DNA of 64,000 nucleotides from Pegoplata infirma (taxonomy: Eukaryota; Arthropoda; Insecta; Diptera; Anthomyiidae), in the NCBI GenBank assembly GCA_963921195.1, contig OY992537.1, forward strand, positions 61,368,400-61,432,399, given 5' to 3'. The notes below the pieces were generated by a model. It made no database searches. It saw only the letters and a list, made by a program, of their open reading frames with translations, and was not told the DNA's origin. The translations under genes were made by a program, and so were the position numbers. Below are positions 22,924 to 33,544 of the stretch, one piece after another (within the stretch, counting starts at the first letter, position 1; each line of letters begins with the position of its first letter).

Positions 22924-24515
22924 TGAGGCATTCCACACCAAATGTCCAGCGACAAAAAAACATGTGTCCAATGAAGTTCTGAATAGGTTGTATTGATAGC
23001 CCTATATGGAACTAGAGTTTGCAATTAATCGAGATATTTCATAATCGCGATTACGATTAAAAAAATTGCCGTTAATCGCGATTATCGATTAATCGAATTT
23101 TTTAAATAATTTGTGTAGCAGTTGCTTTAATAAAAAAATATTTTAAAATTTACATTTCAAAACGCACGAAAATACAAAAACTAATCCCCAGCAAAAATAA
23201 ATCGAGATTTTGGTATTTTAGGTATTTTTAATATACCATAGCGCATCGAAAGAGCGCTCTTGCGAAGTTTTTGTTAAGATTAAGAAACTTATAATACTAT
23301 TTTTTGATAAAATTTCAGATAAAAAGGAAAGTATGTTTCCTTTTTGACATCTTTAACACCTTTTAAATGGTAAATAATGATTTTTGGGAAAAAAAAATAT
23401 AAAACTTAATAAACTCAATAAAGAGAGCTTCAGTATTTTCAATTGTGCGACCAAAGAGTGCTAAACTGTGACATTGCCCACAGAAATCTTATCTGAATTC
23501 AGGTGATTTTTTGACTCGTGATTCCTTTCCAAAAGCTACTTCCAGTTCAGCAAAAATTTTTCAAAGGCCTCTTCAGTAGGCAAACAACGGTCAAGGTTTG
23601 GAAAAATTACATTTTCGACAAAAAATTTCATATCCGATTTTTTTGACCAGATTCGGCTAAAGACTTTTAAATATATTTTAAAAACCAAATTAGTTGGTTA
23701 CTAAGATCAGAACTTTAATTTTACTTTAAACTTGTATGACTCTTACGAGAAAAAAGGAAAGAAAAATTGGAAACAATTTAAATGAATCATGGTCCATTCC
23801 AAATAATCAGTTCCAGAACGCATCATATTATTCTGCAATCGATTCTACTTAACATTCCAGAATCAATGATTTTTATTTGAAATTGTGCCGAAAGCAATCG
23901 CTTTTAGAGCAAATAGTTTTTTTGAAAAATAATTTTACAAAGAAAATTTTGTAGGGATTACCGTAGAATGTATTCAAGAATTTATTGCAAAAGGAATCAG
24001 TTCCAAAAAAAATTGAAACCGATTATAATTCGTTATAAATACCGTGTATTTCACTGAAAATGATTAATCGTAATCGCATGATTTTTTTGTCGATTACGAT
24101 TACGATTAATTGGTTCGATTAATCGCGATTACGATTACGAATTTAATCGTTTTGCAAACTCTATATGGAACTAAGAAAATTCCGTTTTTTGTTTTTCAAA
24201 ACCTGGGCTGAAGAGGCGTGGCTAAATATTGAAAAAATTGTCTAATTTCTGTCGAGTTTCCATGATTAAATATTTATTTAATTAAAACGGAAAACTTGTA
24301 TACTTTTTTATGGACTTTCGGTTAAAAATGTTTATTTTAAAAAAATGTTCAGAACCCGTTTAAAATTTCTGATTTTTTAAAAAGTCAATTTATTAAAAAT
24401 CCGGCCATATTTAGTTTTCTTTTTATTATTTTTTTAAATTTAGATGTTTGTCTATCCACACAAAACAATCAGACGAGTGTTTTTCTTTTTTTTTTTGGGT
24501 AATTTCCCATTTTTT
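22924..24515 (+). mobile_element. A-family element, left half, interrupted
   Basis: Starts TGAGGCATTCCACACCAAAT after TA. It is interrupted at 23015-24161, resumes AAGAAAATTCCGTTTTTTG, and runs into a mini-me copy after ATGTTTGTCTATCCACAC. Confidence 0.7.
23015..24161. mobile_element. 1,147-bp element with 12-bp duplication and ATTACGATTA-rich ends
   Basis: TATATGGAACTA occurs at 23003-23014 and 24162-24173. Ends are GAGTTTGCAA and TTTGCAAACTC. Both subterminal regions carry runs of AATCGCGATTACGATTA. No coding sequence is seen. The long duplication would suit Mutator-like elements, but the ends do not prove it. Confidence 0.7.
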
Positions 24516-25274
24516 AACCCCTCCACTCTAGTGATAGAGGGTATATATAAGTTTGTCATTCCGTTTGTAACACCTCGAAATGTTGGTCTAGGATCCCATA
24601 AAGTACATATTCATGATCTTTGATCGATTTTTATACGATCTAGTGATGTCCGTCCGTCTGTCCGTATGTCTGTCTGTTGAAAACACGCTAACTTTTGAAA
24701 GACTTTACGGAGGCTCCTGAAGTTTGGCATATATATTGGGCATTTACCTGGTCAAGTTGGTATTGCAATCCAGCGAAATCGGTTTCGAAAGGAAATTCTG
24801 AGGATGCTAAAGCTTAACATATATATTTGTCGTTCTTTTGGCATAGTTCGTTTTGAATTTCAGCCAAATCGGTTTAGTGGTTCAAAAATTATTAGCAAAA
24901 CCGTGAATTACAAATTAGCTTCACCTTAAATTCACGTGTTGAAAACCCTGTTTTAAAAACATTAGTAAGTCACAAAAAATTTGGCAACGTATTTTTGTCA
25001 CTCAAAAATATTTTTACACAAAAAAAAAACACTCCCAAACAATTTTACACTCAAAAAAAAATTTACACTCAAAAAAAAATTTATACTCAAAAAAAAATTT
25101 AGTAAATTATTTTTTTTTTTAGTTAAAGAAAAAGTCTTTTTACACAAAATAAAATATTTCTAATCAAAAAATTTATTTTTTGCATGTTAGAAAATTTACT
25201 ATCACTTAAAAAAAGCATTTTGGCGGGTATTCATAGATTCGGCCAAGTCGGATTTAACTTTTCTACTTGTTTCC
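24516..25274 (+). mobile_element. Mini-me-like element, type 1, complete
   Basis: Hairpin CCCTCCACTC..GATAGAGGGTAT, TTTGTCATTCCGTTTGTAAC, the TTGATCGATTTT core and GTCCGTCCGTCTGTCC near 24648. TTTACACTCAAAAAAAAA units lie near 25050-25100. It ends AACTTTTCTACTTGTTT. Confidence 0.8.
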
Positions 25275-25306
25275 TTTTAAATTTTTTGTATTTTTAAATG
25301 TTAGAT

Positions 25307-25618
25307 CAATGGTTCCCAACCTTTTTTTCGCCATGTCCCACTTTTTAATTAAAAAAAATGCAATGTCCCCCTACACTCAAGAAAAATTTGTAAATTTTTA
25401 AAATTTGTTTTAAAATTCAAAAATTATTTCTGGTTAAGCTAACTTTTTGTTGAAATCATCCTTTAAACAACATTTTTAGAAAAAGATTTTAACAATCAAC
25501 TAAATAATTTAACTAAAATAATATTTTTTAGCTTATTTAACAAAAAAAATCCTAAAAAAATGCTGAAGCATTCGATTTGCCCCCCAGTGGAGCGAGACTC
25601 AAAGGTTGGGAACCACTG
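25307..25618. mobile_element. 312-bp hAT-type MITE
   Basis: CAATGGTTCCCAACCTTTTT at the left and AAAGGTTGGGAACCACTG at the right, the classic end type of hAT-derived MITEs. Flanks TGTTAGAT and GTTTAGAT agree at 6 of 8 positions. Confidence 0.75.
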
Positions 25619-25873
25619 GTTTAGATGTTTGTCTATCCACACAAAAAAATGCAGACGCGTGTTTTTCGAGAAAATCGCATTTGAATGTTAAATTTCAAAG
25701 AATTTTGTAATTTGCTTGTATTTTCTTGTTTGAGCGTAGCAGATGAGTAACAAATATTTTCATAAATAATACTCATACGCTATGTTGAAACAGGAATATA
25801 CAAACAAATTACAAAATTAAATTTAATTTAATTTTCTGGAAAAAGAACGAAAAACACGCGTCTGAATTTTTTT
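25619..25873. mobile_element. A-family central palindrome fragment
   Basis: GATGTTTGTCTATCCACAC through AATACTCATACGCTATGTTG to AACGAAAAACACGCG, the central foldback region of the A family. A mini-me copy follows directly. Confidence 0.65.
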
Positions 25874-26527
25874 ACCTCCAACCACAGTATGGGGGTATAC
25901 TTACTTTGTCATTCCGTGTGTAACGCATCGATATATAAGTCTGGGACCCCATAAAGTATATATTTTATTGATCAATGATCGATTCTAAGACATTCTAGCG
26001 ATGTCCGTCTGTGTAAGACACGATACAGTTCAAAGTTAAAGAGCAAGGCTCCTGAAACTTAGCACAGATATGTATCATGATCTTGGGCTGGTTGTGTTCG
26101 GAAATGTGCAAAGTCGGACCAGTGGGGAAAAAGTTCCCTCTTAAGGACCTTTTAAAAATACACAATTTTTCACAGGTGTTTTTTGAAATTTTGCTAAGCA
26201 AATGAAACATTTTTATTTCACAAGAAGTTTTTAGTCCTGAAGTTCGATATAGGGGACAATAAAATGTCATTTGTTTTAGTCCGCCCCCTTTTGTAAGCGT
26301 GGATAAACAAAAATAGTTAAAATAATGAAAAAATTGTATAACTATAGCGCAAAAAGCATAATTAATGAATTAAAAAACATTTATCGCAAGGGGAGAGTTA
26401 TCCCCCTCCGACTCGGCTGAATTCCTCCCCCCAAAAAAGAGACGCCCTGACATTTTTTGTAAGTTTTTAATGTGTTGGAGGGTATCAAAGATTCGACACA
26501 GCCGAATTTAACACTCTTACTTGTTTT
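25874..26527 (+). mobile_element. Mini-me-like element, type 2, complete
   Basis: Starts CCTCCAACCACAGTATGGGG, then the TCATTCCGTGTGTAACGCAT block and CTAGCGATGTCCGTCTG with a short GTCY tract. It ends in a GCCGAATTTAACACTC tract and TTACTTG. Confidence 0.75.
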
Positions 26528-26832
26528 TCATCAAAAAATTTTTTTTCATTATAATTTTTTTTTCATCAAAATTTTTTTTTTTACATCAAAAGAAATATGT
26601 ATATGTTTTTCATCAAGTTTTTTTCTATTAATATTTTTTTTGTTTTCATTAAAATATATTTTGTTCATCAAAAATTTTTTTATTTTTTTTTTTTTTTTTG
26701 TCATCAGAAAATTTTTTTCATCAAAAATTTTTTGTTACCAAAAAATTTGTTATTGAAATTTTTTTTTACTAAATTTTTTTTGATCAAGTCTTTTGATATA
26801 CAAATGCTCCATTTGTTTAACAATTGTACAAA
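26528..26832. repeat. TTTTTCATCAAAAATT minisatellite
   Basis: About nine imperfect copies of a T-rich motif containing CATCAAAA between two mini-me copies in opposite orientation. Long Phe/Ile/Lys ORFs over it are composition artefacts. Confidence 0.6.
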
Positions 26833-27060
26833 AAAAACACAAGTGAGAGTGTTAAATACTTCGGTGCCGAATCTTTCATACTCTCCAAAACGTAGAAACA
26901 CTTTTTTGCACTTAAATTTCAGCTCTTTTGGTTTGGACTGAATCTTGCAGATAGATGGGCAGATAGAGATTCTTAGAAATGGATCAATATATATAAACTT
27001 AATGGGGTCCTCGACCGATATTTCAATTCGTTTTGCATGGAATGAAAAATGAATATAACA
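26833..27060 (-). mobile_element. Mini-me-like element, type 2, rearranged fragment
   Basis: CAAGTGAGAGTGTTAAATAC and GGGGTCCTCGACCGATATTT match the complete copy at 2537-3047. The middle is deleted and the core is eroded. Confidence 0.6.
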
Positions 27061-28799
27061 ATATGTTTTCTTAAAAAAATTGCTTTGGCAAGTACATCCA
27101 AATCTTCAGCAAAACATTATCATGATTTAATGTTTTGGGCAAGAGTACAAAATTCGCAGGCATTTTTTTAAAACTATTTAGCACCATATTTATAATTCAA
27201 TTTATTCCATCCCTGGCATTTTGAGTGTGTACCAATGTTGATCTCAGGAAAATTGTCTAGCTATATAGTAAGTGCATTTGAAAGATGATGATGATGATGC
27301 ACTTAAAGTCTAGCAAAAAAATAAAAACAAAGAGGAGAAGTAGGAGGTTTTATTCATGTAGTAATCATGTAATAGGAGACATTGTAGATTAATGCCACAT
27401 CAGCAAATGCAGAAGGTAACAAATACGAATTTTTGCTGGAAAAACTGTTTACGGCCATTATGGGGAATAATATACATCTTCTGCCTTGCTTGCATGATAG
27501 TAGAGGAGTATTGTAAACTAACATTAGAAAATTCATGTAAAATCTACCAACCGTAACCATCTGCAGCAACACACCAACCAACTAACTAGTCTCTTTAGGT
27601 GTTGCTTGTTTTTTTTCCATGGCTGGGTTTGGTTTGTGTTGCTGATGTTGGTTGGTGTGTTGTTGCTGCAACAACACACTATCCTAGTTACCATGGCTAT
27701 GTAGACTAAACTGGCGGGAGTTTTACTTTGCAGCACAGCAATATATTCATCCATCCATCCATCTATTTACAAGTATTGCATATGTTTTCCAGAGTGCTGT
27801 TGTTGCTGCTGGTTGTTGCTGCAGTTGTTGCTGCGAGTGTTGTACATTGCTTGAACTTACTGTATAATCTACGTACGTTTACAGCTTGAATTTTCCTAGC
27901 ATTATGTTTGCCTAGTTGTCTATTTTCCTAGGATGTTAGAAAATTGTTAGTTTATGCCCTCCATAAAGGGAGTGCAAGTACACTGTTAGTATTGCATTAG
28001 AAAATTAGATGTTTAGATACATGTGTATTGTTATTATTATTTTGTTCCAATACTTATTTAAAAAGCCCTCACATATACACAGTACAGTTCTCCTCCCTGT
28101 GTAAGTATTTGAATTTAATAAAAATAATAATCATCAACAATCAGCTACATGCACATTTATTGTATTTGGGTTTCTTCTTCTTATGACCAATTTTGCTGCT
28201 GCTGTTGTTATTCTTTGAATTGTTGTTACATATTACAACAGAAATACGTTGCTGATGAAAATGCTATTGAAAATATTTTTTAAAAATTTGCACGATTTTT
28301 CTTCCTCAACATTTTGTAGCAGAATCGCAGAAATTGCAAGCAAGTTGCAATTTTATTACACATTTTGTTTCTTCTGGTGTATGTCCAACCGTCCGTCCGT
28401 CTCTTCATCTGTCTGTGTATAAGTATTTGCTAAAATAACGTTATTGGATGCTTCTGCCTTTTTATGGGGTCTATGGACGACAGCAGCAACGTCATCGCGG
28501 GAGTCAAATTCGCGTAAATTGCATTGGTTGAATGTTTTTTGTTGTTAGCATGTGTTTGTAAAATTGCATGTACTTACACTTGTTGTATTTTTGTATTGCA
28601 AAGAGAGAAAGAGAGTGAACTTTTTATTTTCAATTGCAAAGGTATTCGCATCGTATAAAAATAAAGATTGAATAAGTGCATTTATTCACAAGTTGTACGT
28701 TTTGGTGTCGTATGTAAAAAAAATATACTCATGCCGAAGAAAAATTTCCCATAAGAATATGAACAGAACAAACACGGCACGAGATGACAAAGCAGTAGA
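27061..28799. other. Low-repeat non-coding region with GTTGCTGC clusters
   Basis: No supported ORF. It holds TTGTTGCTGCTGG-type runs near 27790-27840, (ATCC)n near 27746-27765, and GAGAGAAAGAGAG near 28600. The texture resembles ordinary fly intergenic or intronic DNA, unlike the element-rich flanks. Confidence 0.45.
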
Positions 28800-28868
28800 G
28801 GGGTTTGCTTGCTTTGCCATTCCGTGGGTAACGCATGTAAATATCGGTCTAGGACCCCATAAATTATG
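28800..28868 (+). mobile_element. Mini-me-like short fragment
   Basis: GCCATTCCGTGGGTAACGCA and TCGGTCTAGGACCCCATAAA match the 5' block of types 1 and 2. Confidence 0.55.
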
Positions 28869-28984
28869 TGCAGTGGCAGCCAAAAATCTAGGTCTATTAT
28901 TTTTAACTTTAAAATAATGCTACAGATAAGGGATATACATTACCTGGTAATGTGTTACATAATCACCACCCATAACCAATTTTT

Positions 28985-29291
28985 TGTTTGGGTTTCATGA
29001 CAATTTTGTAATTTGCTTGGTGGGAATTTACACACAGACTTTTTTCCTTAATTTATTTCAATTCGCTCTTGATATTTCTCCGTTCTCTTCTCTTTATTCT
29101 ACTTCTTTTGCCCACAAACTTGAATGCAGTAGCAGACATGCAAGGAAAAAAGTCTGTGTGTAAATTCCCACTTGTATTTTTTTGTTTCAACTTTGCGTAT
29201 GAGTAACATTAATGCAAATATTTGTTACTCATGCGTTATGTTAAACCAAGAAAATACTCAAATGCGATTTTCTGAATTTTTTGTGTGGATA
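28985..29291. mobile_element. A-family central fragment with nested MITE
   Basis: TTTCATGACAATTTTGTAAT and GAGTAACATTAATGCAAATA followed by the inverted GTTACTCATGCGTTATG. It is interrupted at 29020-29171 and again at 29292-30102, and resumes GGCAAAGATCTAAACT to 30120. Confidence 0.65.
29020..29171. mobile_element. 152-bp MITE with perfect 30-bp inverted ends
   Basis: Ends begin GTGGGAATTTACACACAGAC and are identical for 30 bp. TTG lies on both sides (29017-29019, 29172-29174). Removing it restores the A-family wording TTTGCTTGTATTTT. Confidence 0.85.
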
Positions 29292-30102
29292 CCCAGCAGA
29301 AATTTTGCTGAACGTTCAGCAGCTTTTGGAAGGGGAACTTGAGTAAAGGAGCGCATCCAATTGCGCTGAATTCATGCATGATTCCCTAAGGCGATGTCCC
29401 ACTTTAGAGCGCTAGTTGGATACACAGAAACAGCGCTCTTTAGATGCACTGAAATCACGTGTCTTTAGAGCGCTGATTTAAGCAGAATAAAGATGCTGTA
29501 AATTCATGTATCTTTTTAGCGCTGATTTAAGCAGATTAAAGATGCAGTGAATTCATGTATCTTTGTATAGCTGATTTAAGCAGAATAAAGATGCTGTAAA
29601 TTCAAAGTTGAAATCAAATAACTAAAATTTAAAAAAATATAACAAAAAAATTCATTCGTTTTACTTTACAAAACTTTATTTATGTGAAACAAAATGAAAA
29701 AAAAAAAAAATCGGAAGTGAACATCAAAAAAATATCGGAAATTTTCATTTTCACATTTTTTATGGGATTTTTTTTTTTGGAACAGCGGTCAAAGATGCTA
29801 TGATTGAAGCGCTCTTTGCAGCGCTGATTAATGCGCAATAATGATGCAGTCAAATCATGTGTCTTTGTCTAAAACTCATGTTTTTTTATTCAAAAAGTGT
29901 TAAAAATATTAAAAAGGAAAGCAAGTGTAAAATTTTATCAAAAAATAATTACACATTATAAGTTTTATATAAAAAATCTTAAAAAAAAATTAAAATTTTT
30001 TCCCCTTCCTTTTACTGCATCCCTAAGAGCGCTCCTTGGATGCGCTACGGTATGCTATAAACAGATGCTGTGTCGCCAAAATCTCGATTTATTTCTGCTG
30101 GG
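29292..30102. mobile_element. 811-bp TA-site element with internal tandem repeats
   Basis: CCCAGCAGAAAT at the left and ATTTCTGCTGGG at the right, TA on both sides. The interior has several units of the type GCGCTGATTTAAGCAGAATA with AAGATGCTGTAAATTC. It is non-coding and consistent with a Tc1/mariner-type MITE. Confidence 0.8.
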
Positions 30103-30120
30103 TAGGCAAAGATCTAAACT

Positions 30121-30687
30121 AGGTTAGGTTAGGTTGTAAGTGGATGCTGACGTTTTACGTCAACACACGTAGACTCTGAAGTCCATTGTGATACTACGGG
30201 ACCGTAATAGGTTTCCCTACTAGTCCCTGTCGTTAAACCAGTTTGAGCTTCTTATGAAACTCCTTAGATGTTGAATTTTGACATCCGACAAATCAGAAAG
30301 ATCGTACAGTTCCCTAGATCCCAGTGAAGCAAGTCCCTGACCAGAAAGTGCCGGGCAATAGCAAATAAAGTGTTCAATAGTTTCCAACTCCTCTTCATCC
30401 ATGCAACTTCGGCAAAAGTCATTCGACGGCACGTTTAACCGCTCTGCGTGCTTCCCTATAAGACAGTGTCCGGTAATTATAGAAACCACCGTCGAAATCT
30501 CTCCTCTTGGAAGCGATATCAGCTCACTTGTGCGCCCCTGATTAAGAGAAGGCCAAATCAGTCGTGTTGTCTCACACGTCCATCCATTTGCCCATCTTTG
30601 ATTAGTCTCCGTAGCAGAACAAAGCCGTTGGTTTTGCTTGCAAGTTTCTAGAGGCATACCAACACATTCCAATTCTGTTGGAACCTG
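30121..30687 (-). pseudogene. C-terminal tail of an RNase H-class non-LTR retrotransposon
   Basis: On the minus strand an open frame (30687 to 30220) reads QRWANGWTCETTRLIWPSLN, then ITGHCLIGKHAERLNVPSND and CRSC..EHFICYCPAL. This is the Cys/His tail that follows RNase H in I/LOA/R1-type LINEs. The 3' end has CCTAACCTAACCTAG at 30121-30135 next to A-family DNA. All upstream parts are missing; the CACTG-end element at 30688 cuts it. The frame itself has no internal stop. Confidence 0.75.
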
Positions 30688-31698
30688 CACTGAAAAAAAA
30701 GACATAACTAAATTTAAGGAAAAAATGTCTTTGAAAATTTATCATGAATTTTCCTAAAATTTAGTTAAATTTAACTTAAAAATTAGAAATTTTCTAAACT
30801 ATGAGGAAAAAATTTTAGTTCATTTACTTATAATTAGTTTATAGTGTTCTTTAAATGGATTTTTTAAATATTAGGAAAAAAATTCTTACTGCCAAAGAAA
30901 TTTTCCACAAATCTAAGAATCGTATCTTTATTTTTAAGACATATTTCTTAAAAAACAATTTAGTTCAAGTTTAGTTAAAATTTACTTTAAAAAACATCAT
31001 CGTATTTCTCTTCTTTGAATTGAGGAAGTGTACTTCTTAGAATTTAGTTAATGACTTCTGAGAATTTAGTAAATAACTTCTTAGAATTTAGTTAAAAATT
31101 CAAAATGGCGATATCTCGAAAACTAAGCGAGATAGAGCGAAACGGATGAAATTTTCAAAAGAAAGACTACAAAGAAAAATATGGAATAGCCTAGCTCTGC
31201 ATATCTGTCGGGGTCTCAAGACCCTAATTTTAGATCTAAAATTTGAAATTCCCGAGATTTTATATGTACACATATCTCGGTAAATACTGCCAACACGAGA
31301 AAACGTCCAACGGCATTGTAGCTCTTGACTCGTAGAGCACTTCCGCAAAATACCCGAAAGCCCTCCGATTAATAGTTTTTGAGTTATCCGGTTTTTAAGA
31401 TTCTCAAGACCCTATCAGGCCCCTTATTACCGTATCTCAAAAACTAAGCAAGTTAGAGCGAAACGGACACAAGTTTTGGTTCAAATTCTATGGGACCCAA
31501 TCTATTTCTAAAATGTGAAGTATAATTTTTCCCATTTTCTAGTTAAAATTGGCTTAAAATTAAATAACTTTGTTTTCCTTATTTTTGGGAAATTATAAAC
31601 TAAAACCAAGAAAAAAAATCTTTGGAGCCAAATCATTCCCTCTTTTTCTCAAAATTGAGTTAATTTTCCCAGATTTTAGTTCACTTTTTTTTTGAGTG
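30688..31698. mobile_element. C-family element (CACTG/GAGTG ends) carrying a K module
   Basis: CACTGAAAAAAAAGACATAA at the left and TTTTTTTTTGAGTG at the right. AAATTTAGTTAAATT words lie at both ends. The middle (31095-31500) is the K module with AAACTAAGCGAGATAGAGCG. The related sequence at 42560-44195 carries a Helitron. Confidence 0.6.
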
Positions 31699-32669
31699 CA
31701 CTGCAAAAAACAACTGTTTTCGTTATATAACGACTTTATTTGAATGTTTTGATCGTTTCACTGCAGAAAATATAACAAAATTCCACAGGTTTTAAGAATA
31801 AGAAAATTCTTTAGATTTTGAGAACTTTATTCGTAAGTAATAAGCATGTGTTATGAACTAAAGCATGTGTTATAAACTAAAATTTGTTCCTAACAGTTAA
31901 GAAAATTTCACAACTTTTTGTTAAATTTAACATTTTCCCGTTGATGAACCTCTGTATTCACAAACTCTAATCTCCGTAGAATTAATTCATTATAAATTAT
32001 CTCATGGTCAGACTTAAGTTTTAAAAACAACTCTGACTGTATATTAAATTCAAACGTTTTATACTAAACTTTTTTGTACAGAACTTTCGAATAAAATTAT
32101 GTTTTATGTTGAAATGTTCCAAAATCAGTACAATCAGTACATATTTCAAAAAATCAGTACAAATCTGTACAACGATTTTTGATCAGTACACTTGCTCAAA
32201 AATCAGTACATGTACTGATCAAATCAGTACGAATGGTCAGCCTAAGTATAAAACAAAAATATGATCATGAAAAATTAAGCTTCATTTTTTGATAGGAGAA
32301 TCAGCGAATTTATGGGTCTTTCGGAGCCTTGTGAGTAAGGGGCCCGAGGCACGTGGCCCTGTGCTTAAATGGCTACTACGGTACTGCCCCCGATATTATC
32401 CAAACATTTTTCCATTGATATTCCTAATTAAAGCCACATTCTGCATTTGTAGACACTGCCTCATAAGTACAATAAACAGCCAATACAACAAAATAAAAAT
32501 GCATTTTGAGTCAGAAAATGCATTTGAGGCATTGAGAGGAGTAAACTAACACCAAAGCAAACAACGACGAACAACTTTGACGAACAGAATGTATATGAAT
32601 GAGTGTTCGTAAAAACGAGTATGAATTTATTTGGATGTATGAATTCAAGTCAATAACCTTGCACTCTCA
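31699..32669. other. Non-coding stretch with an AATCAGTAC cluster
   Basis: Seven or eight copies of ATCAGTAC lie within 32120-32232, some inverted. The 86-codon ORF at 32289-32549 has no recognised family features. No gene is supported. Confidence 0.4.
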
Positions 32670-33544
32670 AGTCAAATACAAAGTACCGCAATATTTAGCG
32701 TTTTATTGCATTTTCGCATTTTGTTGTTGTGGTTGATGTTGCTTTTTTTTTTGTTTTTGTTATTTTTGTTCATACATACAGATACATTTTGTGTGTTAGC
32801 CACAATTTTACAACTACACAAACATTGTAAGACAGTGAGATATGTTGTTTCATATTTTTGCGTTTTTTTTTTTTGCATTATTGCAAATGAGTAGCACCGA
32901 CCAAAAATTCTGTTGTTTTTGCTGTTGTAGTAAAGTTGGATGAATTCCAAGTTTATTTTCGAAAATTTATTTTATATGTGAATTTATTTTTTAAACCAAA
33001 AAAGTTGCAAGCTATTAAATCTGGGCTCCTTGTGCTCATGTAACAAGAACATGCAGTACGAGTGCACCGATTTCTACAAAAACTAAACCAGAAAACTCAA
33101 AACATTGTTTGTCCCTTTTATCTGTAAAGGATTTTGTTGCTGTTTTTACAACGAAAATGGAGCAAAATATGGAAAAATTTACATGATATTACATTTTATA
33201 CCAACCACACATACTTTATTGGCCGTGTTAATTTGATATTGAATCTTCTTCATGCATGTGAAAAATCAAAACAAACCAAAAACAAAAAAAAACTCTTTTT
33301 ACAACAACCAAAAATGCTAAAAAATGTACTTGTTCAGATTTACATTTTTTTTTTACAACAGCACAGTGTTTAATTCTCCCCTTTTTTTTGCTTCGTGTAA
33401 CCCTACTTTCCCCACTTTCTCCTCAATTTCTATAGAAGAGTACCCCCCCCCCCTTAATTTTTTTATACGACAGTTATACAAAACAAAAAATACAGTACTT
33501 AGTTTGTATTTTTTAAACCCCTTAGGATCATTTAAAAATTAAAA
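32670..33544. other. Low-repeat non-coding stretch
   Basis: T-rich with TTGTTGTTGTGG and poly-C near 33445. Several short overlapping ORFs on both strands have no family match. I see no gene. Confidence 0.4.

Noticed and set aside
26472..26941. Overlapping Phe/Ile-rich ORFs
   Set aside because: They lie on the TTTTTCATCAAAAATT minisatellite and mini-me ends; composition artefact.
30121..30140. Possible telomeric repeat AGGTTAGGTTAGG
   Set aside because: Only about three units, located exactly at the 3' end of a LINE fragment; it fits a LINE tail.
30220..30705. 161-codon ORF as a host gene
   Set aside because: Its Cys/His tail and GHCLIGKH motif are those of non-LTR retrotransposons, and its first residues come from the neighbouring MITE.
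32289..32549. 86-codon ORF
   Set aside because: No family features and no supporting context; left as non-coding.
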